A DNA stretch of 64,000 bases from Rhodobacteraceae bacterium QY30. Its GTDB lineage: Bacteria; Pseudomonadota; Alphaproteobacteria; Rhodobacterales; Rhodobacteraceae. A program made the position numbers and the translations under genes. This document shows, piece by piece, positions 53,197-61,783 of this stretch. The notes beneath the pieces were generated by a model. It did no database searches. It was not told the DNA's origin and saw nothing but the letters and a program-made list of their open reading frames with translations. Numbering within the stretch: the stretch's first letter is position 1; each line of letters opens with the position of its first letter. The stretch lies in contig CP023454.1 in assembly GCA_002356635.1 (NCBI GenBank), positions 2,340,501 through 2,404,500 on the forward strand. Direction: 5' to 3'.

Positions 53197-53718
53197 TCAG
53201 AATGCCTCCCAGATGCAACGGCCGTTTTCGGGGCGGAAGGATTCGAAGAACTGGGTGGCATCGGGGTTGGCCTCGCCGAAGACGACGGGGCGGTCAGCCA
53301 GACTGATGACGATCTGGGCCGGACCGGCATCGGCAAGGCGTGGCAGGGCATAGCCATCGCACAGCGCCTGCATGTCGGACTGCGCCTGTTCGGCCGATAC
53401 CGTGCCACCCTTGCGGGCAATCGCCGGGGCAAGAAAGCGGAAGCGCACCGTCTGCCCATCGGGCCCGGCCTCATCGCGGACGGTGTCCACAAAGGTTACC
53501 ACCTGACCTGAGGGCGCCGTGATGGCGCCATCCGCACCGATGGTCAGCGGCATCAGGGGCGGCGGCACCCCGTCACCGTTCGGAAGCGCCTCGTCCATCG
53601 CGGCTTCAGGATCGGTTTCGGGATCGCCACCGGTGCCCTGGGCCCACGCCGGATCGACGGCGGCGCCGGCCACGAAGGCCAGCACCGCCACGGTCGCGAT
53701 GATACCTCCCAGTTTCAT
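53197..53718 (-). CDS. Secreted DUF6497-type hypothetical protein
   Basis: A 173-residue exported protein. Signal peptide with cleavage near AWAQG, then an acidic Pro/Gly linker (GGDPETDPEAAMDEALPNGD) and a domain (~65-173) with TAPSGQVVTFVDTVRDEAG, RFRFLAPAIAR and ending FESFRPENGRCIWEAF; two cysteines may pair. From memory it matches a Rhodobacterales family (DUF6497), but I am not certain. GAGGG precedes the ATG, 10 bases after the pccB stop, so it is cotranscribed with pccB. Confidence 0.75.
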   Translation of the reverse strand: MKLGGIIATVAVLAFVAGAAVDPAWAQGTGGDPETDPEAAMDEALPNGDGVPPPLMPLTIGADGAITAPSGQVVTFVDTVRDEAGPDGQTVRFRFLAPAIARKGGTVSAEQAQSDMQALCDGYALPRLADAGPAQIVISLADRPVVFGEANPDATQFFESFRPENGRCIWEAF

Positions 53719-53728
53719 CGCGTCACCC

Positions 53729-55261
53729 TCAAAGCGGGATGTTGTCGTGTTTCTTCCACGGGTTCGTCAGCCGCTTGCCCCGGAGCGAAGCGAAGGCCCG
53801 TGCCACGCGGCGGCGGGTCGAATGCGGCTGGATCACCTCGTCGATGAAGCCCTTTTCGGCGGCGACGAAGGGATTGGCGAAGCGGTCTTCGTAATCCTTG
53901 GTGCGCTGCGCGATCTTGTCCTTGTCGGCCAGTTCGCTGCGATACAGGATCTCGACCGCACCCTTGGCGCCCATCACCGCGATTTCCGCCGTGGGCCAGG
54001 CATAGTTGAAATCACCGCGCAGGTGCTTGGACGCCATGACGTCATAGGCCCCGCCGTAGGCTTTCCGGGTGATGACGGTGACTTTCGGAACTGTCGCTTC
54101 GCCATAGGCAAACAGCAGCTTCGCGCCGTGCTTGATGACGCCGCCGTATTCCTGGCTGGTGCCCGGCAGGAAGCCCGGAACGTCGACGAAGGTCAGGATC
54201 GGAATTTCGAAGGCATCGCAGAAGCGCACGAAGCGCGCGGCTTTGCGCGAGCTGTCGATGTCCAGGCAGCCCGCCAGCACCATCGGCTGGTTGGCGACCA
54301 CGCCCACGGTCTGGCCTTCGATGCGGATGAATCCGGTGATGATGTTGGCGGCGAAATCCTTCTGGATTTCGTAGAAATCACCTTCATCCGCGACCTTCAG
54401 GATCAGTTCCTTCATGTCATAGGGCTGGTTCGGGTTGTCGGGGATCAGCGTGTCCAGGCTGTTTTCCACCCGCGCCACATCGTCGAAGAAGGGCCGCACC
54501 GGCGCCTTTTCGCGGTTGTTCAGCGGTAGGAAATCAAACAGCCGCCGCACTTCGGCCAGGGCCTCGACGTCGTTTTCGAACGCGCCGTCCGCGACCGAGG
54601 ATTTCTTGGTGTGGGTGGACGCGCCTCCCAGTTCCTCGGCGGTCACGACCTCGTTCGTGACGGTTTTCACAACATCGGGGCCGGTCACGAACATGTAGGA
54701 GGTGTCCTTCACCATGAAGATGAAGTCGGTCATCGCGGGGCTGTAGACCGCGCCGCCGGCGCAGGGCCCCATGATGACGGAAATCTGCGGCACCACGCCC
54801 GACGCCATGATGTTGCGCTGGAACACGTCGGCATAGCCGGCGAGCGAGGCTACGCCTTCCTGGATCCGCGCGCCGCCCGAATCGTTCAGCCCGATCACCG
54901 GCGCGCCGTTCTGCACCGCCATGTCCATGATCTTGCAGATCTTCTGGGCATGGGTTTCCGAAAGGGATCCGCCAAAAACGGTGAAATCCTGGCTGAACAC
55001 ATAGACCATGCGACCGTTGATCGTGCCCCATCCGGTGACGACGCCATCGCCTGCGGGCCGTTCGGCCTGCATGTTGAAATCCACCGCCCGGTGGGTGACG
55101 AACATGTCGAATTCCTCGAACGAGCCTTCGTCGAGCAAAAGCTCGATCCGTTCGCGCGCCGTCAGTTTTCCGCGCGCATGTTGCGCGTCGATCCGGCGCT
55201 GACCGCCGCCCAGACGTGCTTCGGCACGACGGACTTCAAGCTCGTGAAGAATGTCTTTCAT
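53729..55261 (-). CDS. pccB: Propionyl-CoA carboxylase beta subunit (carboxyltransferase)
   Basis: A 510-residue subunit that transfers carboxyl from biotin to propionyl-CoA. Features: [74 protein letters not shown] and [17 protein letters not shown]. Length is typical of the hexameric core subunit. GGGGA precedes ATG 55261. It leads the propionyl-CoA block; TTTGCAAA-type sites lie upstream. Confidence 0.97.
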   Translation of the reverse strand: MKDILHELEVRRAEARLGGGQRRIDAQHARGKLTARERIELLLDEGSFEEFDMFVTHRAVDFNMQAERPAGDGVVTGWGTINGRMVYVFSQDFTVFGGSLSETHAQKICKIMDMAVQNGAPVIGLNDSGGARIQEGVASLAGYADVFQRNIMASGVVPQISVIMGPCAGGAVYSPAMTDFIFMVKDTSYMFVTGPDVVKTVTNEVVTAEELGGASTHTKKSSVADGAFENDVEALAEVRRLFDFLPLNNREKAPVRPFFDDVARVENSLDTLIPDNPNQPYDMKELILKVADEGDFYEIQKDFAANIITGFIRIEGQTVGVVANQPMVLAGCLDIDSSRKAARFVRFCDAFEIPILTFVDVPGFLPGTSQEYGGVIKHGAKLLFAYGEATVPKVTVITRKAYGGAYDVMASKHLRGDFNYAWPTAEIAVMGAKGAVEILYRSELADKDKIAQRTKDYEDRFANPFVAAEKGFIDEVIQPHSTRRRVARAFASLRGKRLTNPWKKHDNIPL

Positions 55262-55287
55262 GGACTCCCCCTATAGGCACGGCGGGC

Positions 55288-55380
55288 AATCTAGCGGCTG
55301 GGCGAAAGCGGCAAAAGCACTAAAAAGAAAATTTGCAAACCGTTGCAGAGACATTTCCAGCAAACTGCAATAGTGCAAAT
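55288..55380 (-). promoter_or_regulatory. pccB control region with TTTGCAAA-type sites
   Basis: TTTGCAAA at 55332-55339 is followed by GTTGCAG (55342-55348); on the opposite strand TTTGCAC-TATTGCAG covers 55379-55365. Rhodobacter PccR (ScfR family) is known to bind TTTGCAAA pairs before pccB, and these resemble that pattern without matching the published spacing exactly. A possible promoter TTTTGC-N17-TAGATT lies at 55316-55288 on the minus strand, placing the sites just upstream, as for an activator. Confidence 0.55.
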
Positions 55381-55442
55381 TAACCGGGCTTTTCTCGCAC
55401 TCCGGCCCCGTCTACCAAGGGCGCAGCCATTCGGAGAGCCCC

Positions 55443-55796
55443 ATGCCCACCCTGCCCGTTCCGCTTGCCACCATCGGCCTTCTGGTCGCGTCGAACGTCT
55501 TCATGACCTTCGCCTGGTATGGCCATCTGAAGTTCAAGTCCGCGCCGCTTCTGGTGGTGATCCTGGTCAGCTGGGGAATCGCGTTTTTTGAATACCTGCT
55601 TCAGGTTCCCGCGAACCGCATCGGGCACGGCACCTTCACCGCCGCGCAACTGAAGACCATCCAGGAGGTCATCACGCTCAGCGTCTTTGCGCTGTTCTCC
55701 TGGGCCTATCTGGGCGAACGGCTGACATGGCAGCACGGAATCGGCTTCGGCCTGATCGCCCTTGGCGCATGGTTCGTCTTTCAGGCCAAGGGCTGA
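55443..55796 (+). CDS. DMT-type membrane protein (DUF486)
   Basis: A 117-residue protein with four spans, of the DUF486 family related to small drug/metabolite transporters. Features: TIGLLVASNVFMTFAWYGHL, LVSWGIAFFEYLLQVPANRI, the conserved FTAAQLKTIQEVITLSVFALF and a final WLGERL-like YLGERLTWQ. GGAGAG precedes the ATG. Divergent from pccB. Substrate unknown. Confidence 0.88.
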   Translation: MPTLPVPLATIGLLVASNVFMTFAWYGHLKFKSAPLLVVILVSWGIAFFEYLLQVPANRIGHGTFTAAQLKTIQEVITLSVFALFSWAYLGERLTWQHGIGFGLIALGAWFVFQAKG

Positions 55797-55820
55797 CTGC
55801 GGATTTCTTCTTTGTCCAAA

Positions 55821-55872
55821 TACTCCCGCCGGAGGCATCCGACGGCAACCGCAGGCGCCTCCGGCGGGAGTA
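55821..55872. terminator. Perfect 16-base inverted repeat between convergent genes
   Basis: TACTCCCGCCGGAGGC (55821-55836) is exactly complementary to 55857-55872, with a 20-base loop. T-rich sequence precedes it and A-rich sequence follows. It probably terminates both the DUF486 gene and ychF. From memory, this CTCCCGCCGGAG element recurs in Rhodobacterales intergenic DNA. Confidence 0.7.
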
Positions 55873-55896
55873 ATTTAGGCAAAAGAGAAGGAAGGG

Positions 55897-56994
55897 TCAG
55901 GCGTTGAACAGGAAATGCAGGACGTCGCCGTCCTTGACCTCGTAAGTCTTGCCCTCGACGCGGAACTTGCCGGCCTCGCGTGCGCCGGCTTCGCCCTTGC
56001 CCGCGACATAGTCATCATAGGCGATGGTTTCGGCGCGGATGAAGCCGCGTTCGAAATCGCCGTGGATGACGCCAGCCGCCTGAGGCGCGAGCGTGCCCTT
56101 GGTGATCGTCCAGGCGCGGGCCTCTTTCGGGCCGACGGTGAAATAGGTCTGCAGGCCCAGCAGGTCGTAGCCCGCGCGGATCAGCCGGTCGAGGCCAGCC
56201 TCGTGCAGGCCCATTTCTTCCAGGAACATCGCGGCTTCCTCGGCGGGAAGCTGGCTGATCTCTTCCTCGATCCGGGCAGAGATCACGACCGAGGCTGCGC
56301 CCTGGGCCTTGGCCATTTCAGCCACGCGGGCCGATTGGCTGTTGCCGGTTGCGGCGGCGGATTCTTCCACGTTGCAGACATACAGCACCGGTTTCGAGGT
56401 CAGGAGCTGCAGCATGTCCCAGGCGCGGCGGTCGTCCTCCGCGACTTTCAGCGTCCGCGCGGGCTTGCCATCGTTCAGCACCGCCTGCGCCGCTTTCAGA
56501 AGGCGTTCCTGATCCACGGCTTCCTTGTCGCCGCCCTTCACCTTGCGCGACAGGTTCGCAAGGCGGCGTTCGATCGATTCCATATCGGCGATCATCAGTT
56601 CTGTCTCGATCGTCTCGGCATCAGCCAGCGGGTCGATCCGGCCTTCGACATGGGTGATATCGCCGTCTTCAAAGCAGCGCAGCACATGGGCGATGGCGTC
56701 CACTTCGCGGATATTGGCCAGGAACTGGTTGCCCAGCCCTTCGCCCTTGGACGCGCCCTTCACCAGGCCCGCGATGTCGACGAAGGTGATCCGCGTCGGG
56801 ATGATCTGTTTCGATCCGGCAATCTCGGCCAGCTTGTCCAGACGCGGGTCCGGAACGGCGACTTCGCCCACGTTGGGTTCGATCGTGCAGAAGGGAAAGT
56901 TCGCCGCCTGCGCCGCGGCAGTGCGGGTCAGCGCGTTGAAAAGCGTCGATTTGCCCACGTTCGGCAATCCGACGATGCCCATCTTGAAACCCAT
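55897..56994 (-). CDS. ychF: Redox-regulated ATPase YchF (OLA1 family)
   Basis: Universally conserved P-loop protein of 365 residues that prefers ATP over GTP and binds ribosomes. G1 motif [17 protein letters not shown], the hydrophobic switch [21 protein letters not shown]4 replaced by VLYVCNVEE, and the C-terminal TGS domain ending [18 protein letters not shown] lies six bases before ATG 56994; GTG 57000 is too close to the ribosome site. Cytoplasmic. Confidence 0.97.
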   Translation of the reverse strand: MGFKMGIVGLPNVGKSTLFNALTRTAAAQAANFPFCTIEPNVGEVAVPDPRLDKLAEIAGSKQIIPTRITFVDIAGLVKGASKGEGLGNQFLANIREVDAIAHVLRCFEDGDITHVEGRIDPLADAETIETELMIADMESIERRLANLSRKVKGGDKEAVDQERLLKAAQAVLNDGKPARTLKVAEDDRRAWDMLQLLTSKPVLYVCNVEESAAATGNSQSARVAEMAKAQGAASVVISARIEEEISQLPAEEAAMFLEEMGLHEAGLDRLIRAGYDLLGLQTYFTVGPKEARAWTITKGTLAPQAAGVIHGDFERGFIRAETIAYDDYVAGKGEAGAREAGKFRVEGKTYEVKDGDVLHFLFNA

Positions 56995-57143
56995 GATCAC
57001 CCTCCTTCGGCGTTGGCCCGCTCATAAGCAAGGCGGGGACGCATGGCAAGCTGTGCGCCGGGCGAGTTCCGTGACAGTCTGGAATGCCGGTCCGGAAACT
57101 CCATGCCCCCGGCGGCGTTTCCCCTGTTTGGCGGGAGGTTGCG

Positions 57144-57578
57144 ATGCCCCTTGTTCCCTATCTGCATTTCTGCGGCGACTGCGCCGAGGCGATGGCGTTC
57201 TACGCCAAGCTGCTGGGCGCCCCTGCCCCGACGATGATGCTGTACCGCGATGCGCCCGGTATGGCCGTCGATCCCGAAGACAGCACGCTGGTCATGCATG
57301 CGGAGATCCACGCGCCGGGCGGAACGCTGATGGCCTCGGACTATCCGCCGGGGGTCACGGGGGATCCTCAGAAGGGCGTTTCGGTCATGTATGGCGTGGC
57401 CGATGCCGAAACCGGACGACAGCTTTTCGAGGCGCTGGAGGGCGGGCACGGCGGGTCGGTCATGGCCTTCGGCCCCACGTTCTGGTCCAGCGGTTTCGGG
57501 ATGGTGCGGGACCGGTTCGGCACGCACTGGATGATCGCCGCGCCCCCCGCCGCGGCAGGCAACGGCGCGGCGGCGTGA
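57144..57578 (+). CDS. VOC family protein (PhnB-like)
   Basis: A 144-residue protein beginning [20 protein letters not shown], with the typical PhnB-like glyoxalase/bleomycin-resistance fold: [40 protein letters not shown] and the ending [13 protein letters not shown]. Such proteins often lack known activity. GGGAGG precedes the ATG; the in-frame start at 57084 is less likely. Monocistronic, 77 bases before trpA. Confidence 0.87.
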   Translation: MPLVPYLHFCGDCAEAMAFYAKLLGAPAPTMMLYRDAPGMAVDPEDSTLVMHAEIHAPGGTLMASDYPPGVTGDPQKGVSVMYGVADAETGRQLFEALEGGHGGSVMAFGPTFWSSGFGMVRDRFGTHWMIAAPPAAAGNGAAA

Positions 57579-57655
57579 TCGGCTTTCCTGGTTCGGGGCA
57601 TTGATTTCGGCGGCTGTTCAAGGCAGACCGGGCCACAAGCCGCGAAGGAGCCGCC

Positions 57656-58459
57656 ATGACCCGCCCGATGACCCGCATCGACCAGACGTTCGCCCGCCTG
57701 CGCGCCGAAGGGCGCAAGGCCTTCGTGTCCTACATCATGGCGGGCGATCCCGATCTGGACACGTCGCTGCAGGTGATGAAGGGCCTGCCGGGCGCGGGCG
57801 TCGACATCATCGAGCTGGGCGTGCCCTTCACCGATCCGATGGCGGATGGCCAGACGATCCAGCTGGCCGGGCAGCGGGCGCTTGAAGGCGGGCAGACCCT
57901 GCAAAGGACGCTCGACATGGTGGCGGCGTTCCGCAAGGGCGATGATGCCACGCCGATCGTGCTGATGGGCTATTACAACCCGATCTATTCGCGCGGTGTG
58001 GACCGCTTCCTGGCCGACGCGAAGGCTGCCGGGATCGACGGCCTGATCGTCGTCGACCTGCCGCCCGAGGAAGATGCCGAACTGTGCCTGCCCGCGCAGG
58101 CAGCGGGGCTGAATTTCATCCGTCTCGCCACTCCCACGACCGATGACCGCCGGCTGCCGAAGGTGCTGACCAATACCAGCGGCTTTGTCTATTACGTCTC
58201 GATCACGGGGATCACCGGCGCGGCCGCCGCGCAGGCCGCGGATGTCGGCCCCGAGGTGGCGCGCATCAAGGCGCAGACGGAACTGCCGGTGATCGTGGGG
58301 TTCGGGATCAACACGCCCGAAGCGGCCCAGGCCATCGCGGGCGTGGCCGATGGCTGCGTCGTCGGATCGGCCATCGTGAAGGAGATCGGCGCCGGCAAGT
58401 CCGTGGACGACGTGCTGGCGTTTGTCCGGGGCCTGGCGGACGGTGCGCACCGCGCCTGA
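57656..58459 (+). CDS. trpA: Tryptophan synthase alpha chain
   Basis: TIM-barrel subunit of 267 residues that cleaves indole-3-glycerol phosphate and channels indole to TrpB. Catalytic Glu and Asp are in [50 protein letters not shown] and [16 protein letters not shown] are typical. AAGGAG precedes ATG 57656. No trpB, trpC or trpF is adjacent, so the trp genes are split, as in many alphaproteobacteria. Confidence 0.97.
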   Translation: MTRPMTRIDQTFARLRAEGRKAFVSYIMAGDPDLDTSLQVMKGLPGAGVDIIELGVPFTDPMADGQTIQLAGQRALEGGQTLQRTLDMVAAFRKGDDATPIVLMGYYNPIYSRGVDRFLADAKAAGIDGLIVVDLPPEEDAELCLPAQAAGLNFIRLATPTTDDRRLPKVLTNTSGFVYYVSITGITGAAAAQAADVGPEVARIKAQTELPVIVGFGINTPEAAQAIAGVADGCVVGSAIVKEIGAGKSVDDVLAFVRGLADGAHRA

Positions 58460-58464
58460 GAGCG

Positions 58465-59910
58465 TCAGCCGAAGGGAATGTCCGAGGCGGCTTCGTCCGT
58501 GCTGTCGGGCCTTTTCGCGGCAGGGGCCACGGGCCTCGTGCGGGCCAGGGCCGCGATGAAACGTGCGGCGATCCAGCCCGCGCCGATCCCCGCGACCACA
58601 TTCGCGGCCGCCTGCGCCCAGATTACCCCTTCGGCGCCGAAGGCCCGGCCCATCATTACCGCCAACGGCCAGAGAAGAACCGCGTCACGGGTCCAGTTGG
58701 CCACCGTGCTCCAGAGCGGGCGGCCAAGGTTGTTGAAGGTGGCGTTGGCAACGAACAGAACCCCGGTGAACACGAAGGAACCGGCCGCGACATGGGTAAA
58801 GGCGCGCAGGACATCGGCGCCCGCCGTCGACAGGCCGAATGACGCGATGACCGGTCCGGTCAGCGCCGCCATGACCGCCCAGGCGACCAGCGTGTAGACG
58901 AACGCATAGATCAGGGCCGCCCGGAAGGCTTCGGCCACACGATCGGGACGACCTGCGCCGTGGTTCTGGCCGATGATGCCGCCGATCGCCCCCGAAAGGG
59001 CGAAGATGCCGCCAAAGGCCAGCACCGTTAGTCGCCCGACCACACCCAGCCCCGCGATGGCGCTGTCGCCATGTTCGGCGATGGCGCGGGTCATCGCCCA
59101 GGATCCGAAGGGCGGTGACAGTTGCGTGGCGATGGCGGGCAGCGCGATGGCGAAATAGGGGGCGGCCAACATCCGCGCCTCGGACAGGTCGGGCGCGGCC
59201 AGCATCCGGTGCTTGCGGATCGCGTACCACAGGCCCGCTGCCGCCATCACCCCCCGCGCCAGCAGGATCGAGATGGCCGCGCCCGTGATCCCGCCCTCGG
59301 CCCAGACGATCAGCAGCGGGTCAAGCACCGCCGCCACCACTCCGGCCAGGATCGTGACCAGCATCGACCGCCAGGCATCGCCCACGGCCCGCAGGATGCC
59401 CGACGTGAGGATGCCCACCGCGATCAGCGGCATCGATGGCAGCGACACCGCCAGGAAGTGATCGGCCAGGTCCAGCACGTCGCCCTCCGCCCCGGACAGC
59501 ACAAGGATCGGGCGGCGGAACACATGGACCAGCAGCGTCAGCCCGCCCTGCACCGCGACTGTCAGCAGAAGCGAGGCGGTGGCGATGTGGCGGGCGCGTT
59601 CGCGATTGCCCATGCCCAGCGCGCGCGACACCATCGCCACGCAGGCGATCATCAGGCCGATCGAGATCGACATGATCGTGAACTGGATCGTGCCGCCGAT
59701 GCCCACGGCGGCGATCAGGCGTTCATCCTTGAGCCGGCTGATCCACCAGAGCGCGAGGAAGTCGATCAGGAAGGTGAAGGTCAGCGCCAGCGTCCCCGAC
59801 AGCGCCATCACCACCACATGCCGCATCAGACTGCCGGTGACGAACTTCGCGCCTTCGGCCTTCAACTCCGGCGCGCCTTGTTGCCCTTGTGTCCCGGTTG
59901 CCGGTCGCAT
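58465..59910 (-). CDS. MATE family efflux transporter
   Basis: Inner-membrane multidrug and toxic compound extruder of 481 residues with 12 spans in two homologous halves. First half: TFTFLIDFLALWWISRLKDE, MVSRALGMGNRERARH, VSLPSMPLIAVGILTSGILR. Second half: ALPAIATQLSPPFGSWAMTR, IGGIIGQNHGAGRPDRVAEA. The C-terminal tail is hydrophilic. ATG 59910 is chosen because the upstream extension is Gly/Arg-rich and non-conserved. Converges on trpA with a 5-base gap. Drug or cation efflux is inferred from family. Confidence 0.88.
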   Translation of the reverse strand: MRPATGTQGQQGAPELKAEGAKFVTGSLMRHVVVMALSGTLALTFTFLIDFLALWWISRLKDERLIAAVGIGGTIQFTIMSISIGLMIACVAMVSRALGMGNRERARHIATASLLLTVAVQGGLTLLVHVFRRPILVLSGAEGDVLDLADHFLAVSLPSMPLIAVGILTSGILRAVGDAWRSMLVTILAGVVAAVLDPLLIVWAEGGITGAAISILLARGVMAAAGLWYAIRKHRMLAAPDLSEARMLAAPYFAIALPAIATQLSPPFGSWAMTRAIAEHGDSAIAGLGVVGRLTVLAFGGIFALSGAIGGIIGQNHGAGRPDRVAEAFRAALIYAFVYTLVAWAVMAALTGPVIASFGLSTAGADVLRAFTHVAAGSFVFTGVLFVANATFNNLGRPLWSTVANWTRDAVLLWPLAVMMGRAFGAEGVIWAQAAANVVAGIGAGWIAARFIAALARTRPVAPAAKRPDSTDEAASDIPFG

Positions 59911-60098
59911 CCCTGCCCATCCCTGTTGCGGCCTGCCCTGGCGACCTGCCCCGAAGATAGGCCAGCGCATCGGCAAGGAACAGCCGCGCCCCGCCCCGGC
60001 AGCGCATTTCCGCACCGGTGCCGTGGATGGAAAGGCGCAGCCATCCGTCCATCCTTCAGCGGACCGAAATTCCTCGGCCCCTGAACGGAGGATCGACG

Positions 60099-60485
60099 AT
60101 GATGTTACGCAGGATCACGACCCTTGCCGCCACAGCGGCGCTTCTGGCCTTTTCGGGGCCGGTCCTTGCCGCCACCGGTCTGAAGGAAGTCACCGTCGGA
60201 AGCACCAAGGTGCTGGCCGATGCCAAGGGAATGACCCTTTACACCTTCGACAAGGACAAGGATGGCGTTTCGGCCTGCTATGACGATTGCGCGAAGAAGT
60301 GGCCACCGGCGGCCGCCCCCGACGGGGCCAAGGCCGAAGGCGATTACGGCGTGACCGAGCGCAAGGACAAGACCTACCAGTGGACCTACAAGAAGATGCC
60401 GCTGTACACCTATTACGAGGATCAGAAGTCCGGTGACATGAAGGGTGACGGCGTCGGCGGCGTCTGGCACACTGCGCATCCGTGA
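60099..60485 (+). CDS. Secreted COG4315-type repeat protein
   Basis: A 128-residue exported protein. Signal peptide with cleavage near VLAATG, then the secreted-repeat motif of unknown function twice: GMTLYTFDKDKDGVSACYDD (with CAKKWPP) and PLYTYYEDQKSGDMKGDGVG (with VWHTAHP). The two cysteines CYDDC are typical. CGGAGG precedes ATG 60099. It lies 30 bases ahead of an ECF sigma factor gene and may be part of its operon or regulon. Confidence 0.88.
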   Translation: MMLRRITTLAATAALLAFSGPVLAATGLKEVTVGSTKVLADAKGMTLYTFDKDKDGVSACYDDCAKKWPPAAAPDGAKAEGDYGVTERKDKTYQWTYKKMPLYTYYEDQKSGDMKGDGVGGVWHTAHP

Positions 60486-60515
60486 CATGACACGCGGTCC
60501 GTCCGGGCAGGGCAC

Positions 60516-61022
60516 ATGACCTTTCTGCGCGATGTCGAAGGCGCGATCCCGGCGCTTCGGCGGTATGCGATGGCGCTTGTCCGCGATCCGGACCGCGCCG
60601 ATGACCTTGTGCAGGACTGCCTGGAACGGGCGCTGGCCCGCCGCCACCTCTGGCGCGGCGACGGGCCGGTCCGGGCCTGGATGTTCACCATCCTGCTCAA
60701 CCGTCTGCGGGACGAGGAACGCAAGGCGCCCCGGCCCGGTCACCTGGTGCCGATCGAGGCGCTGGCCGACACTGGCACCCCAGGCGCGCAGGAACATCAC
60801 ATGGCGCTGGCCGAGGTGGCCCGCGCGCTGGACCGCCTGCCGCCCGACCAGCGGCGGGCGTTGCTGCTGGTCACGGTCGCCGGCCAAAGCCTGGGCGAGG
60901 CGGCCCGCATTCTTGACATCCCCGAAGGCACGCTGGTGTCGCGGCTGGGCCGGGCGCGCGAAACGCTTCGCAGCCTGGTCGGGCGCGACGCCCCGCGTCC
61001 CCGCACAAAAGGACAGACATGA
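60516..61022 (+). CDS. ECF-type RNA polymerase sigma factor
   Basis: A 168-residue sigma-70 family factor with region 2 (ALVRDPDRADDLVQDCLERA, VRAWMFTILLNRLRDEER) and region 4 (LDRLPPDQRRALLLVTVAGQ, IPEGTLVSRLGRARETLRSL), and no region 3. It directs RNA polymerase to stress promoters. Its stop overlaps the anti-sigma start by four bases (ATGA), the common arrangement for such pairs. The stimulus is unknown; the upstream secreted protein is a plausible target. Confidence 0.92.
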   Translation: MTFLRDVEGAIPALRRYAMALVRDPDRADDLVQDCLERALARRHLWRGDGPVRAWMFTILLNRLRDEERKAPRPGHLVPIEALADTGTPGAQEHHMALAEVARALDRLPPDQRRALLLVTVAGQSLGEAARILDIPEGTLVSRLGRARETLRSLVGRDAPRPRTKGQT

Positions 61023-61774
61023 CGCCGCCGCGCCCCCCCTTCCCTGCGGATCTGCTTCTACGCCACCATCACGGCGCCGGGGATGCCCCGGCACGGCAAG
61101 AGATCGCGGCCCTGCTCGCCGCGGATCCGGCCGCCCGGGCGACACTAGCGGAATGGCAGGCGCAGGACCGGGCCCTGGCGGAGCTGTTTCCCGATCCGGG
61201 GCCGGACCTTCCGCCCGCGATGCGGCGGCTTCTGGATCAGGCTGCGCATCCGGCGCGCTTCATTCCCTGGCGCGGCATTGCGGCGGGGATCGCGCTTTTT
61301 GCCGCTGGGACGGCGACGGGGTGGCTTGGCCGGCCCACGCCGCAGCCCGGCACCTTCGATCTGGCGCGCACGGCGCTGAGCGCCCACCTGACCTATGCGG
61401 CCGAAGTCGCGCATCCGGTGGAGGTTCCGGTCAGCGACCGGGACCATCTGGTGCGCTGGCTGTCCCGGCGCCTGGGTCAGACCATTCACGCGCCCGACCT
61501 TGATGCGCAAGGCTTCCGGCTTCTGGGCGGGCGGCTCCTGCCGGGCGATCCGCGGCCCGCGGCGCTGTTCATGTACGAAGACGATGCAGGACAGCGGCTG
61601 ACGATCTATGTCATCCCCGACAATGGGGCGAACACCGCCTTTCGGCATCTGGAACAGGCGGGCCAACAGGGCATCTGGTGGACGGATGATGGCCTTGGCT
61701 GCGCGATCATCGGGCCCCTGGACCGTGCGACGCTGCAGGAGGTGGCGCAGGTGGCCTATGAACAGCTGATCTGA
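61019..61774 (+). CDS. Membrane anti-sigma factor
   Basis: A 251-residue protein with a cytoplasmic N-terminal ~80 residues (helical, QEIAALLAADPAARATLAEW), one membrane span (~82-103) and a periplasmic domain (~105-251, VSDRDHLVRWLSRRLGQTIH, LYVIPDNG-like ending region). The N-terminal HxxxCxxC zinc motif of many anti-sigmas is missing, although a His cluster (HHH at 16-18) is present. Position and overlap with the sigma gene are the strongest evidence for the role. Confidence 0.82.
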   Translation: MTPPRPPFPADLLLRHHHGAGDAPARQEIAALLAADPAARATLAEWQAQDRALAELFPDPGPDLPPAMRRLLDQAAHPARFIPWRGIAAGIALFAAGTATGWLGRPTPQPGTFDLARTALSAHLTYAAEVAHPVEVPVSDRDHLVRWLSRRLGQTIHAPDLDAQGFRLLGGRLLPGDPRPAALFMYEDDAGQRLTIYVIPDNGANTAFRHLEQAGQQGIWWTDDGLGCAIIGPLDRATLQEVAQVAYEQLI

Positions 61775-61783
61775 GGGCGCGCG

